In this document: positions 42,963-52,915 of the stretch, one piece after another
How positions within the stretch are numbered: the stretch's first letter is position 1
Layout: each line of letters opens with the position of its first letter
Assembly (NCBI GenBank): GCA_010015655.1
Contig: ML976712.1
Span: forward strand, 400,417-464,416
Reading direction: 5' to 3'
From: Bimuria novae-zelandiae CBS 107.79
Taxonomy: Eukaryota > Ascomycota > Dothideomycetes > Pleosporales > Didymosphaeriaceae
Length of the DNA stretch: 64,000 nucleotides
The notes under the pieces: generated by a model
Told to the model about the DNA's origin: nothing
What the model saw: only the letters and a program-made list of their open reading frames with translations
Databases searched by the model: none
Translations under genes and position numbers: made by a program

Positions 42963-44314
42963 ATGTCGTTAGGCTCATATTTCCTCGACGTCGTATACTC
43001 GTTTACGAACTGCATGGTGTGCTTCCCAGGCTCACCGCAGCTCAAGATCAACAGCCGCAGCTTCAAGATAGTGCGATTACTTGGCGAGGTGCGCCTGCCC
43101 TCTCTCTTCCCTCGTTACTACAACAAGCGACTGACGCATAAAATAGGGCGGCTTCAGCTACGTCTACCTCATCCAAGACACCTCGAACCAGGCGCTCTTC
43201 GCCCTGAAAAAGATCCGATGCCCCTTCGACCAAGAATCTGTCTCGCAGGCCCTCAAAGAAGTAGAAGCGTACTCCCTCTTCTCGCCGCACCCCAACATCA
43301 TCCACTCGATCGACTACAGCGTTGCGTCCGACAAGTCCGACCCCAGCGCGAAAACCGTATACATACTCTTGCCGTACTACAGGAGAGGGAACCTGCAGGA
43401 TATGATCAATGCGAATCTCGTTAATCACACGCAGTTCCCGGAAAAGCGGTTGATGCAATTGTTTCTGGGCGTATGTAAAGCGCTCAAATCGATGCATCAG
43501 TATAGAGCAAGGGAAGGACCGGGCGGCGCGCGGAGCGAGGGCAAGGCGAAAAAGGTGCGGAAAGAGGCGGCGCGGGCGGATGCAGAGGCGGCAGAGGCGA
43601 TGGAGATGAGAGCAAGCCGGCGGAACACGAAGAACCTCGAAGACGACGACGAGATCGAGGCGGAGGGGTTACTGGAGGGAGGAGAAGTGAGCTTGGCGCA
43701 AGAAGGGATTGCGCCGGGCGGCGAGCGCGCATATGCGCATCGAGACATCAAGCCCGGTAAGTCTCGCGTTGTTTTGGATTCTATGGAATGAGAAGGGAGG
43801 AGCTAACGGTGGAACAGGCAACGTGATGATAGACGACGACGGCCTCACACCCATCCTCATGGACCTCGGCTCCCTCGCGCCCTCGCCCACACCCATAACA
43901 TCGCGCTCGCTCGCCCTCCAAGTCCAGGACACGGCCGCCGAGCACTCCACCATGCCGTACCGCGCGCCGGAGCTCTTCGACGTCAAAACCGGCTCTGTCA
44001 TCGACACAAAAGTGGACATCTGGAGCATGGGCTGCATGCTGTACGCGTGCCTCGTGGGCAAGTCTCCCTTCGAAGCGAGAAGTGACGAGACGGGCGGTAG
44101 TCTGAGCATGTGTGTGCTCGGCGGCGACTGGAGATTTCCGGATGAGGGCAGGGGCGCGAAGAAACCGGCGGAGGGCGAGGGCATAAGCGAGAGCGTGAAG
44201 GAGGTGGTGAGGAAGTGCTTGAGGGTTGAGCCTGGGGAGAGGCCGGATGTGGATGAGTTGATTGGTATGGTGGAGAGTGTGATAGCGGAGTTACCGGAAG
44301 ATGGCTCCGAGTAA
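42963..44314 (+). CDS. ENV7: Ser/Thr protein kinase, Env7/STK16 (NAK) family
   Basis: Homologues are lipid-anchored kinases of vacuole and Golgi membranes; yeast Env7 limits vacuole fusion. Three exons, 42963-43088, 43147-43756 and 43818-44314, with 58- and 61-bp introns, join in phase to about 410 residues. The N-terminus has cysteines in NCMVCF, probable palmitoylation sites. Kinase motifs in order: glycine loop LLGEGGFSYVYL spanning intron 1, FALKKI lysine, HRDIKPGN catalytic loop spanning intron 2, DLGS in place of DFG (as in STK16), APELF and DIWSMGCMLY. A charged insert of about 70 residues, rich in Lys, Glu and Ala, lies between KSMHQY and AYAHRD, longer than in yeast. No defects seen. 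Symbol assigned by family resemblance. Confidence 0.9.
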
Positions 44315-45380
44315 GGTTTGAATGCCATTTGACGACCGCGGGTTGTAGTTTCCGGCTTACTTTTCCTCCGTATGTTGAGCTGCGTAGTGCTTGTTGTAGG
44401 ATTAGTGGTGGGATGGCTATCGGATATGCATGCTACTTGGGCGGGTTGGGAAGGGGATCATGGTGCTGCTAATATACCCTTTTAAGACATCCATTGGACG
44501 CGCATAGTCCGTCGATCCACGATCCAGTGAAAGTCCTACAATACGTCCCATCTTTCTGTATTCCTAGCGGATATATACACCCCAGCAAGGCAGCTCTGCT
44601 TTGGCCATGGACGTACGGCAGTAATGGCGCCCCTCCGCTGTGCCAGCTATGACACAGGCTGCATTAAGCAAGACTGACAAGCTTCACATTTCTACGAAAT
44701 CCAAGTAGAGCATCGTACGCCGAACCGGGCACTGGGATCTCGTTTGAATGCGAAGCCTATATGAGCATCGGCTAGAGGTAGCGCATTCTACCAATCCTCT
44801 CTGCTTTGTTGCGCTCGCAGCTATATCGTTCATAGCAATCGTACTGTGCAGCAAGGGCAAGAGTGAAAGCCTGTCAGTATTGCCGGTGAGGCGTCGGGAC
44901 GCCTGTGATACATCTGAAGCGCCATGTATGCAATCAACATCACAGATGCACAGCTTGGCCGAGTAGTTGAAACTTTCTCTGGTACCGAATGGGCAGATGT
45001 GAAAGATTGAGCGTGTGTGAGTTGCAAGTGCAGGTTTCTCTGGGCAGGGATTGGAGTATCGGTCTGGCTGCATCAACACTGAGGCGCTATCGTGCTTGGT
45101 TTTCGGGAGTTCGCGTGAAGCATGGCGGATAGTGACGGCAGTATATTTATCCACTATCCTAGTTATATACTCGTTAATTGTATAGTCTATTCTACGCGAT
45201 AATATGTTATTCCTATCCTGCTTCTCGTGATCTTGTAACAAGCAAATGCTCTGGGGATCCTCAGTCTCTCACGCCCGTGAAAAATCCACAGATTATCCTG
45301 GGGTGACTTGACGTACTTTGGTTAGTTTTAGGGGTAGATGGTTGGTGCGCTATCTGCGACTTTTTCGAGGGCGTGAGAGC
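44315..45380. other. Intergenic, no gene supported
   Basis: Lies between convergently transcribed kinase and F-box genes, so it holds both 3' flanks. A 185-codon minus frame at 44684-45241 lacks an ATG at its start and any known domain. Confidence 0.45.
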
Positions 45381-46574
45381 TTAGTGATGGTAATCAACAA
45401 TAAGCCGACCCTCAGCCAACCCCTCGCTCTGTGATCTCCATCCTTGGAGAACCTCTTGCAAGCGTTCTGCTGGTAGATCTGTGCCAACGCTCAGATGGTC
45501 TTTCCTCCGCAGCGTGACCCGTGTGAGTGAAGGCATCCGGAGAGGTACTTCGTGCTGGCCATCGATTGTTCTAAGCCAACCGATGAGGGCGTCGTAATAC
45601 TTCGTGGTTGCAGGATCTGGACTGTTACGGTCTGGGATAAATGTGATTTCCAATTCCTGCAAATAGGTTGGGAGATGAGCGTCGGCATGGTATTGTACCT
45701 CAACTACCGGCGCAAAGATATATCGAAATGGTAACGACAGCTTCGTCAGCGATACAAAGGCTGATAGATCTGCCGGACGACTTGGAGGTCCAAGCTTGCC
45801 GGCGTAAATTTCCAGATGGAGTTCCTCCAGAGTGTCTCTGGCTGGCTCAAGCAGCAGCACCAAAGCAGTCGGCGCAAGCGCGGATTGGTGCACGCTACGA
45901 GCCTCAAACGCGATCTTCTTCAAGGATTTGGGAAGGTGTAACAGCATATTGAGGGACTGATAGGCCATTTCGTCTGGTGAACCAAGCCGGAGTTCTGCAA
46001 GTGTAGAGGTTTTGTGCTTGCGAGCGGGAACCTTGAACGACGTGAAGCGGCCTGACGAGATGTCTTGAAGCTCTAGAACATAGATAGCCTCGATGCGAGG
46101 CAGTTCCATGCATTTTCGTAATTCCCAAGGAGCCATGTTATGGTGCCACTCCACTCTGCGAACTTGGTCATGGGCGTGATCGCGTTCCCATTTCAGCGGC
46201 AGCGGCACACTGTAGTGCCAGAATTTGTAGTCCCGACTTAGGTAACAGAATTCCCGAAGGTTAGTGAGTCGGCGTGTAATCTGGTGGATAATTTGTTGTT
46301 CTTCGGGCCAATGGATGTCCTCGCGGAGAAGGTCAAATTTCAGTCGGTGCACGTGTGAAACGAGGTCTGGTCGCTTTAAAAGAGTACGCAGGAAGAGTTT
46401 CGCGCGTGAGCCCTTTATGCTATGAGTGATGGAAGCATCCCGGACCATGAATCGTTGGGCTATGTCGCGGAATTGACGGCATGACAATGCCAGGCTATGA
46501 AGCTCAGCTTGATCGGACTGCAGGTGAGAGAATATGACGTATATCAAGTCGACGCTCAAATCGCTGAAGGCCAT
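45381..46574 (-). CDS. F-box protein (397 aa)
   Basis: F-box proteins recruit substrates to SCF ubiquitin ligases through Skp1. The single uninterrupted minus-strand frame starts MAFSDLSVDLIYVIFSHL and continues QAELHSLALSCRQFRDIAQRF, the F-box at about residues 3-45 with the usual LP..L..I...L pattern relaxed. The remainder is rich in leucine at irregular intervals, including LRLG, LEELHLEIYAG and LTKLSLPF, which resembles degenerate leucine-rich repeats common in fungal F-box proteins that read targets. No intron, no internal stops, ATG at 46574. Target unknown. A Harbinger transposon begins 205 bp upstream of the start codon. Confidence 0.85.
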   Translation of the reverse strand: MAFSDLSVDLIYVIFSHLQSDQAELHSLALSCRQFRDIAQRFMVRDASITHSIKGSRAKLFLRTLLKRPDLVSHVHRLKFDLLREDIHWPEEQQIIHQITRRLTNLREFCYLSRDYKFWHYSVPLPLKWERDHAHDQVRRVEWHHNMAPWELRKCMELPRIEAIYVLELQDISSGRFTSFKVPARKHKTSTLAELRLGSPDEMAYQSLNMLLHLPKSLKKIAFEARSVHQSALAPTALVLLLEPARDTLEELHLEIYAGKLGPPSRPADLSAFVSLTKLSLPFRYIFAPVVEVQYHADAHLPTYLQELEITFIPDRNSPDPATTKYYDALIGWLRTIDGQHEVPLRMPSLTRVTLRRKDHLSVGTDLPAERLQEVLQGWRSQSEGLAEGRLIVDYHH

Positions 46575-47112
46575 TGCCGGGCGTCGAAAAGGTCCGAAGA
46601 GCTTGTTGAACGTTGTTCGTATTGCCTGATTGCATCCGGGAACGAGCTGCTTCTGGTGCTAAAGCCGAAGCTGTTTACCCAATAAGCGGAAGGGGCAGAT
46701 GGAAGTGATAATAAATCGTACCCAACCCTGTGTAGATCTGTGGACCTCGTTCCAAGTATGGACAAAGCTATAGAGTAAGGGTCTGTTCGGTGCGCCCAAC
46801 TTTTCAGCCAAAACGTCTGAAAAGACGCTAAGTAAGCCAAAATTTTCAGAAATTGAGGGTCGTGTTCGGTAACGTTTCTAATAAGACGCTGCTTCAGTCA
46901 GTGTCTTTTTCTTCTGAACGCCACGTAATTTTACATCCATACAAGCGCAGAATAATCCCTGGCTAGGGCTTACAGCACCCTGCTAGCTCATAAGACAGCG
47001 TCTGAAAATTGTATGCTGCTCTCGACCAGCAGACGATTTTCAGACGCTGTCGCTGTAGCTCTCGGAGCACCGGCGCTGAGCCTCCGATCTCTGTGGAATC
47101 CTTGTCGCGCTG

Positions 47113-47542
47113 NNNNNNNNNNNNNNNNNNNNNNNNNNNNNNNNNNNNNNNNNNNNNNNNNNNNNNNNNNNNNNNNNNNNNNNNNNNNNNNNNNNNNNNN
47201 NNNNNNNNNNNNNNNNNNNNNNNNNNNNNNNNNNNNNNNNNNNNNNNNNNNNNNNNNNNNNNNNNNNNNNNNNNNNNNNNNNNNNNNNNNNNNNNNNNNN
47301 NNNNNNNNNNNNNNNNNNNNNNNNNNNNNNNNNNNNNNNNNNNNNNNNNNNNNNNNNNNNNNNNNNNNNNNNNNNNNNNNNNNNNNNNNNNNNNNNNNNN
47401 NNNNNNNNNNNNNNNNNNNNNNNNNNNNNNNNNNNNNNNNNNNNNNNNNNNNNNNNNNNNNNNNNNNNNNNNNNNNNNNNNNNNNNNNNNNNNNNNNNNN
47501 NNNNNNNNNNNNNNNNNNNNNNNNNNNNNNNNNNNNNNNNNN
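47113..47542. other. Assembly gap (430 N)
   Basis: Run of N inside the Harbinger element; it hides the N-terminal part of the transposase. The true length may differ. Open frames crossing it are meaningless. Confidence 1.
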
Positions 47543-48172
47543 CCAGCGGAGGATACGCCAGATGCAATCAAGTATGAGCCCAAGCGATATCCGTACTTCA
47601 AGGACTGTGTGGGCGCGCTCGACGGATCTCATTTCAAGATGTACGTGCCAGCTCGAGAGCAAAAGCGATACAGAAATCGGCATGGTGTACTATCGCAGAA
47701 CGTATTAGCAGTCGTCGATTTTGATCTGAACTTCCTATACATTTTACCTGGGTGGGAGGGCAGTGCCCACGACAGTCGGGTTCTCCGCGATGCTATTACC
47801 AAGGGCTTTAGAGCACCACCTAGTAAATATTTCTTAGCAGACGCAGGCTATGTAAACTTAGAGATGCTATTAACGCCTTACCGTAGCACTTAGTACTACC
47901 TAAGGGAGATTAAGGCTGCTTGTCGCAAACCAGAAATAAAAGAAGAGTTATTTAACTATCGCCACTTATTGCTACGCAATAGCGTGGAGAAAGTATTTAA
48001 AGTATTTAAACGTCGCTAGAGAATATTTAATCGCCCGCATAAGTTTAATATTTAGACTTAAATAAAGCTTGTATTTACCCTCGCTGGTGTCCATAACTTT
48101 ATTAACACTTAATATTCTGTTGATAAGGATTTTGATCTGCTAGATCCGTACAACGACAAGGAGAGCGAGTAG
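47543..48172 (+). pseudogene. Harbinger DDE transposase, C-terminal part
   Basis: After the gap the frame reads YPYFKDCVGALDGSHF (first catalytic Asp region), GVLSQNVLAVVDFDLNF, GSAHDSRVLRDAI, PPSKYFLADAGY (second Asp) and, after a stop at 47891, NYRHLLLRNSVEKVFKVFKRR (Glu), the DDE_4-type Harbinger nuclease. Stops at 47891 and further on (after KRR, where Trp is expected; at TAA codons for Gln) are all explainable by C to T or G to A. The first 116 visible codons after the gap are clean and the last 90 are mutated. Confidence 0.88.
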
Positions 48173-48914
48173 AGGTAGCGCGACGCGGAGAATATTAAAA
48201 ATCTGCGCTGTATAAGTACTGGCATAAGTATGTTCCGGGATTAACTTGCGTAGGCTATGTGGGATTGTTATTGCGGGTTGTAGCGATATATTGCAAACAG
48301 TATTAATATTAGTGGTGTTGCAGGATAGTGCTGTAGGAGACTATAGGAGAGAGCTACTACCTAATTAAGTTTATAAGCTTAGGTTAGTAAGGCGGACGCG
48401 TTTTTGTGTAGAACTAAGATATAGTCAAGGCTTTACTAAACGAGTATGTAACTTAGTCTGAGCTAGTGACACCGAATTCAGCAGGACTACCACTCTTCCA
48501 TACAAAACGTAGTATCCTAGTGAAGTACGAGTCTCCGTAGGAGACTAGGCATGTATAGCCTAGCAGTCAGGGCCAGACTCAGAGGAGTTCACTCAAAAAA
48601 ACGGCGCTAGTGAGAGCGCTAGTGAGAGCGCTCACAATATCGCGATCCTTGGCATGGTGTTGCGCCTCAATACACTGAGATTACTAGCAAATAGTCCACC
48701 TATATACTTATACACTATTTTTCAACGCCAACTCGCCATCGCCCTCCTAGTCTACTATATCGCAGAGGTGCGAGAAGTCCTAATACTCTGGTTTTCTAGT
48801 CGCTAACAGTGTATACAGTTACAGAAGAACCTACCTCTTTTAAAGAGGTCGCGAGCGGAGAGCTAGGAAGGTTATAGTGGCAGCCTTATTACTAAGAATA
48901 TTGATAATAGCAAG
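48173..48914. other. Non-coding interior of the Harbinger element
   Basis: Lies between the 3' ends of the two convergent Harbinger genes. It contains a hairpin-like AGTCTCCGTAGGAGACT near 48530-48546 and a tandem GAGCGCTAGTGA-type repeat near 48605-48632. No further gene. Confidence 0.5.
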
Positions 48915-49841
48915 CTACATGGCGACATTAAGAACCTGGTAAGTGCTTGTAAACTCAGCGATAGCATCTTTCTGATTCTTCTTGTTTAGTAATTCTACGA
49001 GCCCATGGAGCTCGTCGGCGATCCTGGCCATGTGCTGCCCGAATCGATCCATACTGGTACCCTTTTTGCCACGCTTCTCTGTATGGCGAGGGAGCGACGA
49101 CGAGGTGCCCGATCGCTTGCGACGCGACACACCAGAAGAATCGTCGCTCTCTGACGGTGCCACTGACTGCCACGGCGAGGGCGTTGGCGACTAAGACACG
49201 GCTGTAGAATCCCTCTTAATTAACCTTGCCGGCGCTCTAGCATTATTAATTAGCAATGACTTAATAGTTATTGCTAATTCGCCTGTCGCTAATACACCTG
49301 TAAATAGCTGTTAATGGAGTTCTGGAAACTGTATAGGTCTCTTCAGAAACTTCGCGGCCCTTGGGTGAGCTGCCACGTAGTCCTGGATAGCCTGGCTATC
49401 GGCGACAACATAACTATCACTGTCCTGAGCAAAGCCCGACAATGAGGTGAGTGCTGTCTACTGTTTCTAGTCCTCCTTACAGGCGTCGTGCTTGTTTGCA
49501 CACTTTTTCTTATCTATTAGTCCCTTAACCCTAGCAGCTTAGTTAACAGCCTCTATAATAGCGACCCACACCTGTGGTTTGTATCTACTATCAGCTCGCA
49601 TGCCCTCGTTAATCGCTTTAGCAACGAGCGTGCTCAGTAGAGCTTGAAGTATTGCAGGAGACCATGAGGCCCGCAGGCTTGTACGAATAGCCGGCGACGG
49701 TGAGCGAGATGGCGACGGCGTACTTGTTTTAACCTCGCCGGCGAGCTCCGCAACACGCCTACAAGGAGCAATAGTCGGAGTAGTAGGCGCAGACGATATT
49801 GGCGACGGTGGTGATACTGGCGAGGGCGCTGGCTCCGACAT
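48915..49841 (-). pseudogene. Harbinger Myb/SANT-like accessory protein, five stops
   Basis: Minus-strand frame from ATG 49841 (MSEPAPSPVSPP) to a stop at 48915, 308 codons in one frame. A proline/serine-rich N-terminus is followed by a Myb/SANT-like domain (WSPAILQALLSTLVAKAI, KPQVWVAIIEAVN, KKKCANKHDACKED, IQDYVAAHP.AAKFLKRP) and a basic, helical C-terminus. Five in-frame stops (three TAG, two TAA), all at positions where Gln or Trp codons fit, are typical RIP outcomes. In Harbinger elements this protein helps the transposase bind the ends and enter the nucleus. Confidence 0.8.
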
Positions 49842-50064
49842 GTTAATAATGGTGATGGCAACAGCATGGTCATGCGGGGTACGTACAAGGTCTAACAAAT
49901 AGCCGCACGGATATCTGACGACTGATAATTTACGTGTACCAAACAGGACCGTTAGATTCTAAACAGGCGGTAATTTTACCTAGCACAAACCTTACAATGC
50001 CCCCCTGTACGCCACAAATCAGAAAAAACGACTTTTCAGACGCTGCGCACCGAACAGACCCTAA

Positions 50065-50693
50065 GGTGATGAGAAAGTGCGTGATTGTTTCTGCACACCA
50101 TCAATGATTGACGGGACGGTTCACGAAAATGCTTAGTAATCAGCGCTTATCTTCTTTTGGCTTAGTCTGGAACTATAGCCCACGTCGGGCAGCTGGCGCC
50201 TCCAATCTACAGTATTATAATAAACGTTAGCTACCCACGAAAGTTCATCAAGCGAACCTCAACTACGGCAATGTAACAAATTAGGACCCCATGGGTCGTT
50301 TTGTCCACCAATCCCGTTCAAACGTCACTCTGGGGATCTCAATGCACGCACATGTGTAGTATCCCACAGGTACCGGAGCCATTCCCTCTACCGCGTCAGA
50401 GCTGCCGCAGGTGCGCACTGTACGTCAATGCGGAGTCAAATCCAATACGGGCCGACGACGCGCAGTCAGTGTTTACGCTCCAATCCTAAGTTGAGGAACA
50501 AAACGCCGCTAGCAGTATTAACCGCGGTCTGTGGGTCGAATCAATCTATTCGGAGGCTACTAACTTTAATGCGTGCCCCCATCGTGACTTGAAAAATCGC
50601 CATGTGTCCGGGAATGATGGAATATAAAGGCGAAATGGAAGTTACTCCACTTAACGATTGCCTAAGTCCGCTGCGTGCTACCTTTTGCTCAAG
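50065..50693. other. Promoter region of the CE2 esterase gene
   Basis: Unique-looking DNA with no supported gene; a plus frame at 50301-50489 is probably spurious. Confidence 0.45.
50621..50630 (+). promoter_or_regulatory. Likely TATA box of the CE2 esterase gene
   Basis: AATATAAAGG, 73 bp before the ATG at 50694, a suitable distance for a short 5' UTR. Confidence 0.45.
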
Positions 50694-51786
50694 ATGAAAT
50701 CAATCAGCGCAATTGCTTTGGCGCTAGTATTACTGGAATACGCCCAAGCTGTTCGTTTTCTGGGTCGTGTCAACCCAGCAACAAGAGAGTTAACCTGGCC
50801 CGGCACTGGAGTATCTTTCACCTTCACTGGATCGTCGGCAACCATTGGCCTCAATGTAACAGGTATGTCACTCAAAATCTGCATTGTATCACGAGAAACT
50901 TGCTTAAATTGTATGTTACTTAGGTGCGAATAGCGTCCTGCTTACAGTAGATGGCACATCCACGGTTATACCAAATGTGAACGGATCAAGCATATCAACA
51001 CCAGCTGGATTAACGAAGGGCAATCATACCGTGGAGTTACGAAAGCGGTCCGAAGCCTTCTTTGGAAGTATCTTCGTCGGTGATGTTACCACCGACGGCA
51101 TACTTGGACTGGACATCATCCCCAGTCGCAAGATTGAGTTCATTGGGGACTCGATCACCGTCGGCTACGGTTTAGATGGCGTTAACCCTTGCACCAACAC
51201 AGCTGAGGTTGAGGACCATCCCAAGACTTATGCTGCTCTGACCGCTCAGTCTTTGAAAGCAGACTACGACACAGTTGCATGGAGTGGCATAGGCCTTGTC
51301 CGCAATACTGTCGGTTCATCCCCGAGCGATCCTGTCATGCCAACCCGCTGGACACGCTATGGGCCCAACGATGCCGATAACAGCTATGCTTTCCCAGAGA
51401 GCGAGATACCCGATACAGTCGTGATTGCCCTCGGCACCAACGACTTCAGCAACGACGGCTCGCGCGCAGACCTCGACATGGGTAATTTCACATCGGCCGC
51501 AGTAGCGTTCATTCGCACCATCCAGACGCATTATCCCGATGCCCAATACTTCCTTCTCCAGTCCCCGATGCTCAGCGATGGTTATCCTCAAGGGAAAACC
51601 CAGTGGTCGTCGCAGAAAGATGCCTTTAATGGTGCAATTTCGCAGCTGAATAGCACGAAGGTTCATTTTATCGGATGGCAGACGCAGGGGTCGGACGTAG
51701 GTTGCGACTATCATCCGAATGCAGCTACACATGCTGCGCAGGCACCAATCGTGGCTGCTGCCATAGCGAAAGAGCTGGGATGGTGA
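50694..51786 (+). CDS. Secreted SGNH-fold carbohydrate esterase (CE2-like)
   Basis: CE2 enzymes remove acetyl groups from xylan and related plant wall polysaccharides outside the cell. Exons 50694-50862 and 50924-51786 are joined over a 61-bp intron (GTATGT...CTTAG), phase 1, giving 343 residues. The ATG at 50694 begins a clear signal peptide (MKSISAIALALVLLEYAQA). An N-terminal jelly-roll-like region (FTFTGSSATIGLNVTG, HTVELRKRSEAFFG) precedes the SGNH domain: catalytic Ser in IEFIGDSITVGYG, block II around WSGIGLVRN, Asn in VIALGTNDFSND, and the Asp-His pair in CDYHPN near the C-terminus. All catalytic residues are present. Length fits the family. No RIP, although transposons lie on both sides. 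Confidence 0.9.
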
Positions 51787-52108
51787 AGCGATCAGAGGAT
51801 TGGGTGCACACGACAATTTTTACTGCTCTTGTATGGATTAACCGCTTTTGTCATGCTTATATCATGGCCTATCTTGCGTGAAGTGAAGGTCAATACTCGC
51901 CATATCATAGATTGCACGTGCACCAGTCGACTGCCTAAGGTTCAAAAGACTGTCAAGGAACAATGAGAGTGGAATAAAAGGTATAGCAATGGAAACATGA
52001 ACTGGTAGTTAAATGAAATCCCAGCCAGGTGAGCCAGCCACCGGTCCAAAATGTACAACAGTCGACCTGTGCGTTTCCGGTCACAGGGCACATAATCCTA
52101 GCACTGCA
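51787..52108. other. Intergenic, no gene seen
   Basis: 3' flank of the CE2 gene and 3' flank of the minus-strand relic that follows. Confidence 0.5.
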
Positions 52109-52758
52109 TCAGACTTCAAACTTGATCATGTTAGTCACTGGTCGAGGACGGGTCACCGCGAGCGGTATCACCGCACGACGACTTCCTACAGCGATCAACC
52201 TTGGTGGCCTCCGCGTTTCTTTCCAGCTCACATAGATACTGCCCCCACCATACAGATTGAGCGCCATTTGTGTGCCCTGAATCTGAGCTCTGTTGTGGTA
52301 TTCGTGTAAGTAGGCTTGTATGACATCTCTCATAGTACAACCATGACCACGATCGACGGCCGTGTATGCGAAGATAATTTTGGTGCCGTTGTTCAAATCA
52401 CGTGCACGAGGCGTTCGTTCGGGTCAAATGAGGTGTGGACACCGCCAACGACCCTGTTGGCGTAGGGTGGGGCCCAGTACAGGGCTGGGTATCTGTCGTT
52501 CAAAGGAGGTTTAATCGTTAGCCCACTCCACAAGAAGGTTCCGTCTACTCCTCTAAGCTCTCGATAGTATCGAGCTTGAGTCGGTGGTGTAGGTACAAAT
52601 CGCTGCCACGTGCTTGTAGGTCCTACAGAATAATACAGATGTTCTACTCATCAATCTGTTGACCGTCTGCATCTAACCACAAAGTCGCGCGAGGCTTGCC
52701 CGGCTCATTCTGTCGCGGTGAGCAGAGCGCTGAGCGGACAGTACGCAGTGGAAAAGAT
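52109..52758 (-). pseudogene. Unknown protein gene, two frameshifts, cut by copia-4
   Basis: On the minus strand three consecutive segments in different frames read as one protein: EPGKPRATLWLDADGQQIDE (about 52700-52640), EHLYYSVGPTSTWQRFVP to VVGGVHTSFDPNERLVHV (about 52640-52405), and NNGTKIIFAYTAVDRGHG to VTNMIKFEV with its stop at 52109. Each junction needs only one missing base. No nonsense codons occur within segments. The upstream end runs straight into the LTR beginning at 52759, so the gene lost its start when copia-4 inserted. I do not recognise the family; several aromatic-rich stretches suggest a folded, perhaps secreted, protein. Confidence 0.55.
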
Positions 52759-52915
52759 TGCAGGATTAAACTAAGGTTATTCTATTTAAAAGCTACAGAA
52801 GGTATAGGTGCGCAGGCATAAACAACGCTAGTCCTAAATAGAAAGAAGGTAAGTCGTAACTATGTTAAGGTAGGAGTAACTATTTTATAGAGTAAGAGCT
52901 ATAAACTATAATACA
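52759..52915 (-). repeat. Putative copia-4 3' LTR (157 bp)
   Basis: Boundaries come from TG...CA ends, the adjoining polypurine tract and the abrupt end of the disrupted gene at 52758. No partner copy in the window. Confidence 0.45.

Larger units (their letters stand above)
46779..50061. mobile_element. PIF/Harbinger DNA transposon, TSD TAA
   Basis: Perfect 17-bp terminal inverted repeats GGGTCTGTTCGGTGCGC (46779-46795; complement 50045-50061) are flanked by TAA on both sides (46776-46778, 50062-50064), the 3-bp duplication of this superfamily. Two genes inside match the standard two-gene design: a DDE transposase on the plus strand and a Myb/SANT-like DNA-binding protein on the minus strand. 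It shows moderate RIP, mostly in the middle, and an assembly gap. Inner subterminal copies of TTTCAGACGCTG-like motifs occur at both ends. Confidence 0.93.

Noticed and set aside
44684..45241. 185-codon minus-strand open frame
   Set aside because: Starts at TTG rather than ATG, has no recognisable domain and lies between two convergent genes; likely chance.
47009..47893. Open frames running through the N block
   Set aside because: The 430-nt gap translates as X; only the part after 47543 is supported.
52841..52882. Resemblance to an rRNA segment (AAGGTAAGTCGTAACTATG)
   Set aside because: Match is too short and the context is an LTR; no rRNA structure around it.
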